Source: Clostridiaceae bacterium (GTDB taxonomy: Bacteria > Bacillota > Clostridia > Oscillospirales > Acutalibacteraceae). From it: a DNA stretch of 23,718 nt. The notes under the pieces were generated by a model. That model did not search any database, was not told the origin of the DNA, and worked only from the letters and a program-made list of their open reading frames with translations. The translations under genes were made by a program, and so were the position numbers. Positions 8,003-14,449 of the stretch are shown here, one piece after another. Position 1 is the first letter of the stretch; each line of letters opens with the position of its first letter. Location: positions 1 through 23,718 of the forward strand of contig JAEDGK010000020.1 in the NCBI GenBank assembly GCA_016297555.1. Direction: 5' to 3'.

Positions 8003-9048
8003 ACCGCGATATTTTATCGATGACGCTTGATGAGCTGATAAATGAATTTGCCGAGTGCTCAATTCCTAAGTTTCGGGCAAAGCAGGTTTATGAATGGCTT
8101 CACCGCCATCTTGCCTCCGATTATGACGAAATGACCAATCTGCCAAAGCAGCTCAGAAACGAGCTTGCCGAAAAATTTCCGATATATTCCTGCAAAATAG
8201 CTAAAAAACAAGTGTCAAAGCTTGATAACACCGTAAAATATCTTTTTGAATTGCATGACGGCGATTTTGTTGAAAGCGTTGTTATGAAGTATAAATACGG
8301 AAATACGATTTGCGTTTCATCTCAGGTCGGCTGTAAAATGGGCTGTGCTTTCTGCGCCTCCACTCTCGGCGGCTTTAAGCGTTGCCTCCTTCCGGGTGAG
8401 ATACTTTCTCAGCTTTATTGCGCTCAGAAGGATCTCGGAGAGAGGATTTCCCGAATAGTCCTGATGGGAATGGGTGAGCCGCTTGATAATTTTGATAATG
8501 TTATGCGCTTTCTTGAGCTAATAACTGCTGAAAACGGGCTTAATATTTCAATGAGAAATATTTCTCTTTCCACCTGCGGAGTTGTTCCGAAAATCAACGA
8601 GCTTCTTGAGCGCCGTTTGCAGCTTACGCTGTCAATTTCGCTCCACGCTCCGAGCGATGAGCTTCGCAGCAAAATAATGCCGATTAATAAAAAATATCCT
8701 GTTGACGAGCTTTTGAAAACCTGCCGCAGATATGCCGCAGAAACCTCGCGCCGCATTTCATTTGAATATGCAATGCTTTCGGGCGTCAATGATTCTGATG
8801 AGTGTGCGCGCCTGCTTGCTTCAAAGCTCAAGGGTATGCTTTGCCATGTCAATCTGATTCCCGTCAATGAGGTTGCGGAAAGTCCTTTTAAACCGAGCAG
8901 CCCCGACAGGGTTCAAAGATTTGTTGATATTCTTGAAAAGAGCGGAATTAATGCGACTGTGCGGCGAAAGCTCGGGTCGGATATTGACGCTTCATGCGGT
9001 CAGCTTAGGCTGAAAGAAAACAAAGCGAAAGAAAAGGGGGATGAATAA
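7999..9048 (+). CDS. rlmN: Dual-specificity 23S rRNA/tRNA m2A methyltransferase RlmN
   Basis: Radical-SAM enzyme that methylates C2 of A2503 in 23S rRNA and of A37 in some tRNAs. The iron-sulfur cluster motif CKMGCAFC uses Cys112, Cys116 and Cys119. The resolving Cys lies in ICVSSQVGC just before it, and the mechanistic C-terminal Cys333 lies in ASCGQL. The chain is 349 residues, normal for the family. The presence of both mechanistic cysteines and the operon context favour RlmN over a Cfr-type resistance enzyme. It overlaps rsmB at the start and the phosphatase gene by one base at the end. Confidence 0.95.
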   Translation: MNRDILSMTLDELINEFAECSIPKFRAKQVYEWLHRHLASDYDEMTNLPKQLRNELAEKFPIYSCKIAKKQVSKLDNTVKYLFELHDGDFVESVVMKYKYGNTICVSSQVGCKMGCAFCASTLGGFKRCLLPGEILSQLYCAQKDLGERISRIVLMGMGEPLDNFDNVMRFLELITAENGLNISMRNISLSTCGVVPKINELLERRLQLTLSISLHAPSDELRSKIMPINKKYPVDELLKTCRRYAAETSRRISFEYAMLSGVNDSDECARLLASKLKGMLCHVNLIPVNEVAESPFKPSSPDRVQRFVDILEKSGINATVRRKLGSDIDASCGQLRLKENKAKEKGDE

Positions 9049-9776
9049 TGAAGATTGCAGCAAGAACTGACGCAGGGCTCGTGCGTGAGAATAATCAGGA
9101 TTCTTACACGGCTTGCGAGCTTGTCGGAGGAACCGTGTTTGCCGTTGTGTGCGACGGAATGGGCGGTGCGGCTGAGGGCGCTCTTGCAAGCTCTGAGGCG
9201 GTAAAGGCAGTTAAAGAAAGAATAGCCGAGCGTTATTACTGCGGAATGAGTGATATCTCCGTGAGAAGTCTGCTTGTTTCGGCTCTCGAATATGCTAACA
9301 GGCAGATATATGATTTATCCCTTACCGATGAAAAATACGAGGGAATGGGCACAACGGTTGTTGCAGCCCTAATAACCGATTCTTTTGCTTATATAGCTCA
9401 TGCGGGTGACAGCAGAGCTTATAAAATCTCAGACGGGGCTTTAACGCAGCTCACGCGCGACCATTCGGTGGTTCAGCGAATGGTTGAAAACGGCGAAATT
9501 ACCGCCGAAGAAGCCGCCGACCATCCGAGCAAGCACATAATAACAAGAGCGCTCGGGGTTGACAGCGAAATTAAAATTGATTTTTGTCAGGAACCTTTCG
9601 GTGACGAAGATGTTATCATTTTGTGCTCCGACGGCTTGACAAACTTCATTAAAACAAGCGATATTCTCAGCCTGACAGGCGACGGATGCTATTATAAATT
9701 TGCGGACAGACTTGTTAATCTTGCAAATCAAAACGGCGGCGGTGATAACATAACCGTTGTTACCGTTGCAAAGTAA
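9048..9776 (+). CDS. prpC: PP2C-family Ser/Thr protein phosphatase (Stp/PrpC)
   Basis: Metal-dependent phosphatase that reverses phosphorylation by the PASTA kinase encoded next. PP2C motifs in order: ENNQDSY near the N-terminus (Asp18), VCDGMGG (Asp36), HAGDSRAYK at about 124-132, CSDGLTNF at about 190-197, and GGGDNIT near residues 231-237. At 242 residues it is a minimal, soluble bacterial PP2C. It begins within the rlmN stop (TAATG) and is followed after 36 bases by the kinase gene. The phosphatase-kinase pair is a standard Firmicutes cell-wall signalling module. Confidence 0.95.
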   Translation: MKIAARTDAGLVRENNQDSYTACELVGGTVFAVVCDGMGGAAEGALASSEAVKAVKERIAERYYCGMSDISVRSLLVSALEYANRQIYDLSLTDEKYEGMGTTVVAALITDSFAYIAHAGDSRAYKISDGALTQLTRDHSVVQRMVENGEITAEEAADHPSKHIITRALGVDSEIKIDFCQEPFGDEDVIILCSDGLTNFIKTSDILSLTGDGCYYKFADRLVNLANQNGGGDNITVVTVAK

Positions 9777-9812
9777 GTTCGTTTGACTTGTAGTTTTGAA
9801 AGGATTGTTTAT

Positions 9813-12050
9813 ATGGATAATTATACCGGCAAAAGACTTGACGGGCGTTACGAAATCCAAGAGGTAATCGGCGTCGGAGGAATGGCTGTTGTCTATAAGG
9901 CTTATGATAATATTGACGACAGAACGGTTGCAGTTAAGATTTTAAAAGAGGAATACCTTGCCAACGAGGAATTTCGCCGCAGATTTAAAAATGAATCTAA
10001 GGCAATCGCCGTTCTTTCTCATCCCAATATTGTTAAGGTCTTTAATGTCAGCTACGGCGACAGGCTTCAGTATATCGTTATGGAATATGTTGAGGGCATA
10101 ACTCTTAAAGAGTATATTGAGCAGCAGGGAAGGCTCGGCATAAAAGAAACCGTTCATTTCACCATGCAGATTCTCAGAGCGCTTCAGCACGCCCACGATA
10201 AAGGCATCGTTCACAGAGACATAAAGCCTCAGAATATAATGCTGCTTTCCAACGGCAATATCAAGGTTACGGATTTCGGCATTGCCCGATTCAGTTACAG
10301 CGACACAAAGACCATGACGGACAGCGCCATAGGCTCCGTTCATTATATAAGCCCCGAGCAGGCGCGCGGCGATACAACCGATGACAGAGCGGATATCTAT
10401 TCCGTCGGCGTTGTGATGTATGAAATGCTCACGGGTCAGCTTCCGTTCCAGTCGGATAATTCCGTTTCAGTTGCGCTTATGCAGCTCCAGAGCGACCCCA
10501 AGCGTCCGAGAGAGCTTAACAGCAGCATTCCCGTCGGCCTTGAGCAGATTGTTATGCACGCCATGCAGAAAAATGCTAAGGACAGATATCAGTCTGCCGC
10601 GGAAATGCTTCTTGATATCGAAGAATTCAAGAGAAATCCCACCATTCGTTTCCAGAGAGATTATTTTGTTGACAATGAGCCGACAAAATATGTTCCGAGA
10701 AATCCGGGTGCCATTGTGCCTCAGGCTCCCGTTGCGCCGCCCGCAAGCGTCAACCCGGTTGAACGCGGCGGCAATGAATATGTTGATTATACCGAATATG
10801 ATTCCGACGACGGTAAAAAAGGCAAGGGCGGCTTAATAGCTATCGGTGTTTCAATAGGCGTGCTGGTTCTTGCGGTTGTGGTTTTCGCTTTCCTTTATTT
10901 CTTCACCGATGTTTTCAGAGGTAATGACCTTATTGTGCCTCAGCTTGTCGGCAAAAATTATGAGGCAGATATCAAAGATAACGATGAATATAAGGAATTC
11001 AAAATCGAGGTTGAAGAAATTTCAAACAGCGCATATGAAGACGGCTTTGTTTTCGCTCAGGATCCCAGCAGCGGTCAGAAGCTTGACGATAAAAACAATG
11101 TTATTAAAGTTTCGGTTGCCAATAATGCGAAGAAACAGCTTGTTCCCGATGTTTACGGGCTTCAATATGAGCTTGCCAAAACAACCTTGACAAGCAAGGG
11201 CTTTAAGGTTAATCCGCTCCCGATGCTCAGCACAACCGAGGAATACGGAACGGTAATAAAGACCGAGCCAGAGCGCAACTCGGAGGTTGATACCGACACG
11301 GTAATCACCATTTATTTTGCCAGCGATGAAGACCTTGTGGTTATGCAGAAGGTTGTCGGCTGGGATATTGAAATGGCTAAGGCAATAATTGAATCAATGG
11401 AGCTTACCGTTGCCCCGGACATTAAGGAAGAAAACAGCGACAGACCTGCGGGCGAGGTTATTTCACAGTCTCCCGAGGAGGGTGAAAAGGTTATCCCCGG
11501 AAGTAAGGTAACTCTCGTTGTCAGCAACGGTATTCCCGCCTCAAGCGTTGCCAACCTTAAAATTTCTCTGCCCGCATCAGGCGGAACAAGAGGAAACTTT
11601 GAGGTGTTTGTAAATAACGAATCAATCATGAGCAAAACCCTGCTGCTTGACGGAAGCACTTATGCTTTCGATATTGAGGGCAGCGGCTCGGATGCGGCAG
11701 TCAAGGTTTATATTGACAATAAGGAATATTACAGCTGCACGGTTGACTTTACCAAATCGCCGGCTGTTGTCAGCAACGGCACATATTCCTCAGGCACGGC
11801 AAGCTCCGTAATAAGAAAATCAATGCCCTCCGTTCAGGGTCTTTCAATGGAATCTGCCGTAAGCCAGCTCAGGGCAAGCGGATTTACCAACATTGAAATT
11901 CAAAATCAAATCGTTTATACCGATGCTGAAAACGGCAAGGTTTTGTCACAGAGTCCTTCACCCTCGAGTTCAAGCATAATCGGAATGGCGACAACCTATC
12001 CGACGGATACAAAGATAATACTTGTTGTCGGTCAAAAGGAAGGTATCTGA
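9813..12050 (+). CDS. prkC: PASTA-domain Ser/Thr protein kinase (PrkC/Stk1-like)
   Basis: Membrane kinase that senses muropeptides or lipid II and phosphorylates cell-wall, division and germination proteins. The cytosolic kinase domain (about 1-275) has the glycine loop GVGGMAVV (20-27), Lys42 in VAVK, HRDIKPQN (134-141), DFG (154-156) and SPE (180-182). A juxtamembrane acidic and basic stretch precedes one membrane span at about 341-364. Outside are three consecutive PASTA repeats (about 372-437, 442-504, 507-571), then an unusual beta-rich segment (577-660), then a fourth PASTA repeat (about 671-741). The frame opens at a TTG at 9783, but the ATG at 9813 follows GAAAGGA and begins the normal MDNYTGKRLDGRYEI. 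The product is 745 residues. Confidence 0.95.
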   Translation: MDNYTGKRLDGRYEIQEVIGVGGMAVVYKAYDNIDDRTVAVKILKEEYLANEEFRRRFKNESKAIAVLSHPNIVKVFNVSYGDRLQYIVMEYVEGITLKEYIEQQGRLGIKETVHFTMQILRALQHAHDKGIVHRDIKPQNIMLLSNGNIKVTDFGIARFSYSDTKTMTDSAIGSVHYISPEQARGDTTDDRADIYSVGVVMYEMLTGQLPFQSDNSVSVALMQLQSDPKRPRELNSSIPVGLEQIVMHAMQKNAKDRYQSAAEMLLDIEEFKRNPTIRFQRDYFVDNEPTKYVPRNPGAIVPQAPVAPPASVNPVERGGNEYVDYTEYDSDDGKKGKGGLIAIGVSIGVLVLAVVVFAFLYFFTDVFRGNDLIVPQLVGKNYEADIKDNDEYKEFKIEVEEISNSAYEDGFVFAQDPSSGQKLDDKNNVIKVSVANNAKKQLVPDVYGLQYELAKTTLTSKGFKVNPLPMLSTTEEYGTVIKTEPERNSEVDTDTVITIYFASDEDLVVMQKVVGWDIEMAKAIIESMELTVAPDIKEENSDRPAGEVISQSPEEGEKVIPGSKVTLVVSNGIPASSVANLKISLPASGGTRGNFEVFVNNESIMSKTLLLDGSTYAFDIEGSGSDAAVKVYIDNKEYYSCTVDFTKSPAVVSNGTYSSGTASSVIRKSMPSVQGLSMESAVSQLRASGFTNIEIQNQIVYTDAENGKVLSQSPSPSSSSIIGMATTYPTDTKIILVVGQKEGI

Positions 12051-12054
12051 CGGT

Positions 12055-12951
12055 ATGACCGAGCTTAACGGAATAATTTTAAAAGGAATCGGCGGCTTCT
12101 ATTATGTTGAAGCCGCCGGTGAAATATATGAATGTAAGGCAAGGGGCGTTTTCCGAAAAGAGGGAATCAAGCCTCTTGCGGGCGACCGCGTTGCTATCAG
12201 CGTTAACGAAAAGGCGGAAAATACAATCGACAGGATTTTTGAGCGAAGCAGTGTGCTTGCCCGACCGCCCGTTGCAAATGTTGACAGGCTCTTTATTGTT
12301 TCATCGGTTTGCGAGCCGAAACCCGTTGCGCTTATTATCGACAGATTAACTGCGATTGCAGTCAACAAAGGCATTGAGCCTGTTGTTGTTTTTACAAAGT
12401 GTGATCTTGAAAACCCCGACGAATATGTCGCGATTTATGAAAAGGCAGGTATAAAAACCTTTGCGGTTTCCTGCGTCAGCGGCGAGGGGATTGAAGCGGT
12501 CAGAAAAGAGCTTGAAAACCATATCAGCGCTTTTTGCGGCAATTCGGGCGTCGGCAAATCATCGCTTCTCAATGCGATTTTTCCGTCGCTTGAGTTGAAA
12601 ACAGGTGAAATAAGCGACAAGCTCGGCAGAGGCAGGCATACAACGCGCCACAGCGAGCTTTTTCCCGTTGCGGGCGGATATGTTGCCGATACTCCGGGTT
12701 TTTCATCACTTGATTTTGAAGAAAATGAAATAATCTTAAAAGACGAGCTTCCATACGCTTTCAGGGAGTTTGAGCAGTATCTCGGGCAATGCCGGTTTAC
12801 CTCATGCCTGCACACAAAAGAAAAAGGCTGCCGAATAATTCAGGCGGTTGAGGACGGTGAAATTCCTGCTTCAAGGCATGAGAGCTACTGTGCCATGATG
12901 GAGCAGGCAAAGGAAGTTAAGGAATGGGAGCTGCGGCAGCGAAAGAAGTGA
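12055..12951 (+). CDS. rsgA: Small ribosomal subunit biogenesis GTPase RsgA
   Basis: Circularly permuted GTPase that checks late 30S subunit maturation. The order of G motifs shows the permutation: G4 TKCD (114-117) comes before G1 GNSGVGKS (162-169) and G3 DTPG (212-215). An N-terminal OB-fold fills residues 1-70. The C-terminal zinc site is Cys246, Cys251, His253, Cys259. The frame extends upstream to 12022 inside prkC; the ATG at 12055, four bases after the prkC stop, gives the family N-terminus and 298 residues. It follows the kinase/phosphatase pair as in Bacillus, where the kinase phosphorylates this protein. Confidence 0.95.
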   Translation: MTELNGIILKGIGGFYYVEAAGEIYECKARGVFRKEGIKPLAGDRVAISVNEKAENTIDRIFERSSVLARPPVANVDRLFIVSSVCEPKPVALIIDRLTAIAVNKGIEPVVVFTKCDLENPDEYVAIYEKAGIKTFAVSCVSGEGIEAVRKELENHISAFCGNSGVGKSSLLNAIFPSLELKTGEISDKLGRGRHTTRHSELFPVAGGYVADTPGFSSLDFEENEIILKDELPYAFREFEQYLGQCRFTSCLHTKEKGCRIIQAVEDGEIPASRHESYCAMMEQAKEVKEWELRQRKK

Positions 12952-13028
12952 CAAAGTAACGAAAAACGCCTGACCTGATTATACTGTAATGAGCAAAGAC
13001 TCATGCTGTGTTTTCGGGCGGTGATTTT

Positions 13029-13169
13029 TTGAGATTTGAATCAAGAGGAGCGGTCTGCGTTGCCTTTGCAATCGGAATGGTTGTGGCGGCGCTGTTTCCG
13101 TATACATTAGCTATTCTGATTATTGCCGCAGTTTTAATTCTTGCAGGTCTGAGCCTTTGCAGATTTTGA
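13029..13169 (+). CDS. Small hydrophobic membrane protein, 46 aa
   Basis: A short ORF not overlapping any known gene. It starts at a TTG about 5 bases after the purine-rich GGGCGGTGA; a GTG at 13008 in the same frame is an alternative. The product begins with a charged LRFESRG and is then almost wholly hydrophobic. Two membrane segments are suggested (about residues 8-23 and 27-43), separated by a short FPYT turn, and the chain ends in CRF. I do not recognise a family. It lies between rsgA and the spoVM gene, starting 77 bases after the rsgA stop and ending 18 bases before the SpoVM start codon. It is therefore likely part of the same transcript and perhaps sporulation-linked, which is inference from position. 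Confidence 0.6.
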   Translation: MRFESRGAVCVAFAIGMVVAALFPYTLAILIIAAVLILAGLSLCRF

Positions 13170-13187
13170 TGAAAGGGGAAGGCTTTG

Positions 13188-13277
13188 ATGCAGATAGTTG
13201 TTGTTCGCAGTCCCAAGGCTCTGCGGGGTATTCTCAGATTGCTTTTCGGTATCAAAAGGCAGGAAAACGCGGCGTAA
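13188..13277 (+). CDS. spoVM: Stage V sporulation protein SpoVM, 29 aa
   Basis: SpoVM is a tiny amphipathic helix that recognises the curved forespore membrane and anchors the SpoIVA coat basement layer. The product starts MQIVVVRSPKALRGILRLLF and ends GIKRQENAA. Against the 26-residue B. subtilis protein as I remember it, Pro9 (needed for membrane curvature recognition), Lys10, Leu12, Gly14, Ile15, Arg17 and Gly21 fall in register. The hydrophobic/basic alternation fits an amphipathic helix. A strong AAAGGGGAAGG ribosome binding site precedes the ATG. In Bacillus spoVM lies downstream of prpC-prkC-rsgA-rpe-thiN, so the position supports the call. It implies the organism sporulates or descends from a sporulating lineage. 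Confidence 0.85.
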   Translation: MQIVVVRSPKALRGILRLLFGIKRQENAA

Positions 13278-13300
13278 GTTGGTATTAATCGGAGGAAGAT

Positions 13301-13726
13301 ATGAAAATTGCGGTTGTTGACGGTCAGGGCGGAAAGCTCGGCAGGCAGCTTGTTGAAAAAATCTCGGCAAGCGTGAAAAATGCTGAAATACTTGCGATAG
13401 GGACTAACAGCGCGGCAAGCGCGGCAATGCTCAAAGGCGGAGCTGACGCGGCGGCAACGGGTGAAAACGCTTTGATTGTTGCTTGCCGAAAAGCTGATGT
13501 TATTGTCGGTCCGGTCGGAATAGCCATTGCCGACGCATTGATGGGGGAGATTACTCCTGCAATGGCGGCGGCTGTCGGCTCAAGTGAAGCGGTCAGAGTG
13601 CTTCTGCCGTTTAATAAATGCGATACTTACATAGCCGGTGTCGGGAATATTTCTCTTTCCGAGATAATCAATGATGCTGTTGCAAAAATCGCCGATTTGT
13701 CGGAAAATGTTGACAAAATCCGTTGA
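13301..13726 (+). CDS. DUF3842 family protein
   Basis: A 141-residue protein resembling the clostridial DUF3842 family, whose function is unknown. It starts with a Rossmann-like nucleotide-binding motif VVDGQGGKLGRQLVEK (about residues 4-19). Alternating beta strands and Ala/Gly-rich helices follow, including IVACRKADVIVGPVGIAIADAL and a C-terminal DTYIAGVGNISLSEII. No catalytic residues are evident. A clear CGGAGGAAG precedes the ATG. It lies 23 bases after spoVM and so probably ends the + strand superoperon. Its last codons contain the promoter of the next transcription unit. Confidence 0.82.
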   Translation: MKIAVVDGQGGKLGRQLVEKISASVKNAEILAIGTNSAASAAMLKGGADAAATGENALIVACRKADVIVGPVGIAIADALMGEITPAMAAAVGSSEAVRVLLPFNKCDTYIAGVGNISLSEIINDAVAKIADLSENVDKIR

Positions 13727-13738
13727 TTATGATAAGAT
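13710..13738 (+). promoter_or_regulatory. Sigma-A-like promoter for the ECF transporter gene
   Basis: TTGACA at 13710-13715 and TAAGAT at 13733-13738 are separated by exactly 17 bases. The -35 lies inside the DUF3842 coding end and the -10 just after its stop codon. Expected transcription start is near 13745, giving a leader of about 115 bases before the ribosome binding site. A promoter is needed here because a strong terminator stands between it and the transporter gene. Confidence 0.65.
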
Positions 13739-13744
13739 ATGCAA

Positions 13745-13859
13745 AGATTTTAGCAGCATGAAGCTGCGGTAAGCGGTTTTAGCCGTTTCTTTTAACTGAA
13801 AACAGAAAAAAGCCACGAAGGCATCAGCTCCCGATGAGGAGCCGATGCCTTATTTTTTT
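13745..13859 (+). promoter_or_regulatory. Structured 5' leader with terminator, candidate riboswitch or attenuator of unknown class
   Basis: The leader holds a GCAGC/GCTGC hairpin with loop ATGAA (13753-13767). A second hairpin, AAGCGG/CCGTTT, has loop TTTTAG (13771-13788). A single-stranded A-rich stretch follows (about 13789-13817), and then a strong intrinsic terminator whose T-tract ends directly at the GGAGG of the downstream gene. No room remains for a promoter between terminator and ribosome binding site, so read-through must be conditional or leaky. I compared it by eye with TPP, cobalamin, FMN, preQ1, THF, ZTP and T-box hallmarks and saw none of their conserved cores. A stem competing with the terminator is not obvious. 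Confidence 0.5.
13818..13859 (+). terminator. Intrinsic terminator abutting the ECF gene ribosome binding site
   Basis: A 14-position stem pairs 13818-13831 with 13838-13851, with a single A/C mismatch and the loop CGATGA. It is followed by A and then seven T residues at 13853-13859. The GGAGG ribosome binding site begins at 13860. It could simply end the DUF3842 operon, but its contact with the next gene's translation signal makes conditional termination more likely. Confidence 0.85.
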
Positions 13860-13873
13860 GGAGGATGATTTAA

Positions 13874-14404
13874 TTGAAAAAGACTGTTAAAAATACCGTT
13901 TTTTCAGCTATGTTTCTTGCACTTTGCATTGTTCTGCCTTTTCTGAATTTCGGCAGCACACAGATAGGTAATGCAATTTCGCCCATGCATATTCCCGTGC
14001 TTATCTGCGGCTTTGTTTGCGGCTGGCAATACGGTATGGCGGTCGGTTTTATCGCTCCGCTTCTCAGATACCTGCTTTTCCATATGCCGCCTATTTATCC
14101 TATCGGCGCGGCAATGGCTTTTGAGCTTGCCGCTTACGGTTTGCTTTGCGGTCTGCTTTATAAAGCTTTTCCGAAGAAAAACATTTATATCTACCCCGCG
14201 CTGATAATATCAATGCTCGGCGGCAGAATTGTTTGGGGAATTGCAAGATACATAATGGCGGGCTTGAGCGGCTCCGAATTCAGCCTTTCAATGTTTGCGG
14301 CAGGAGCATTTGTAAATGCGGTTCCTGCAATAATATGCCACATAATCCTCGTCCCGCTTGTTGTTATGGCATTTAAAAAGGCGGGATATATGAATGATAA
14401 GTAG
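13874..14404 (+). CDS. ECF transporter S component (substrate-binding membrane subunit)
   Basis: A 176-residue, very hydrophobic protein with about six membrane segments, resembling S components of energy-coupling factor vitamin transporters. The early region after a basic start (KKTVKNTVF) reads ALCIVLPFLNFG. A segment with HIPVLICGFVCGWQYGMAVGFIAPLLR and then AMAFELAAYGLLCGLLY is typical of this clostridial family. The start is TTG, 9 bases after a strong GGAGG. The substrate cannot be named: the sequence lacks a diagnostic motif I know, and the leader does not match a known vitamin riboswitch. The energising EcfA/EcfT subunits are not in the window, as is usual for group II ECF systems. 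Confidence 0.85.
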   Translation: MKKTVKNTVFSAMFLALCIVLPFLNFGSTQIGNAISPMHIPVLICGFVCGWQYGMAVGFIAPLLRYLLFHMPPIYPIGAAMAFELAAYGLLCGLLYKAFPKKNIYIYPALIISMLGGRIVWGIARYIMAGLSGSEFSLSMFAAGAFVNAVPAIICHIILVPLVVMAFKKAGYMNDK

Positions 14405-14412
14405 CAATAATA

Positions 14413-14443
14413 AGAACGGACTGTGCCGAGCACAGTCCGTTCT
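14413..14443. terminator. Bidirectional intrinsic terminator between convergent units
   Basis: A perfect 13-bp stem (14413-14425 with 14431-14443) with the loop CCGAG lies between the ECF gene stop and the convergent CarB-DapF stop. A short T-rich run follows on the + side and TTATTATT on the - side. It fits termination of both transcripts. Confidence 0.85.
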
Positions 14444-14449
14444 TTGTGC

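Noticed and set aside
12980..12985. TATACT as -10 of a promoter for the 46-aa ORF and spoVM
   Set aside because: No acceptable sigma-A -35 at proper distance and no clear sigma-E, -G or -K pattern by eye, so it was not listed as a feature.
13758..13772. Four-codon ATG AAG CTG CGG TAA in the ECF leader, a possible leader peptide
   Set aside because: No ribosome binding site, it lies in a hairpin loop and stem, and there is no run of regulatory codons. Chance is the simplest explanation.
13771..13815. Resemblance to a preQ1-I riboswitch (short GC stem followed by an A-rich tail)
   Set aside because: The conserved loop and CCC elements are missing and the distances do not fit, so the class was not assigned.
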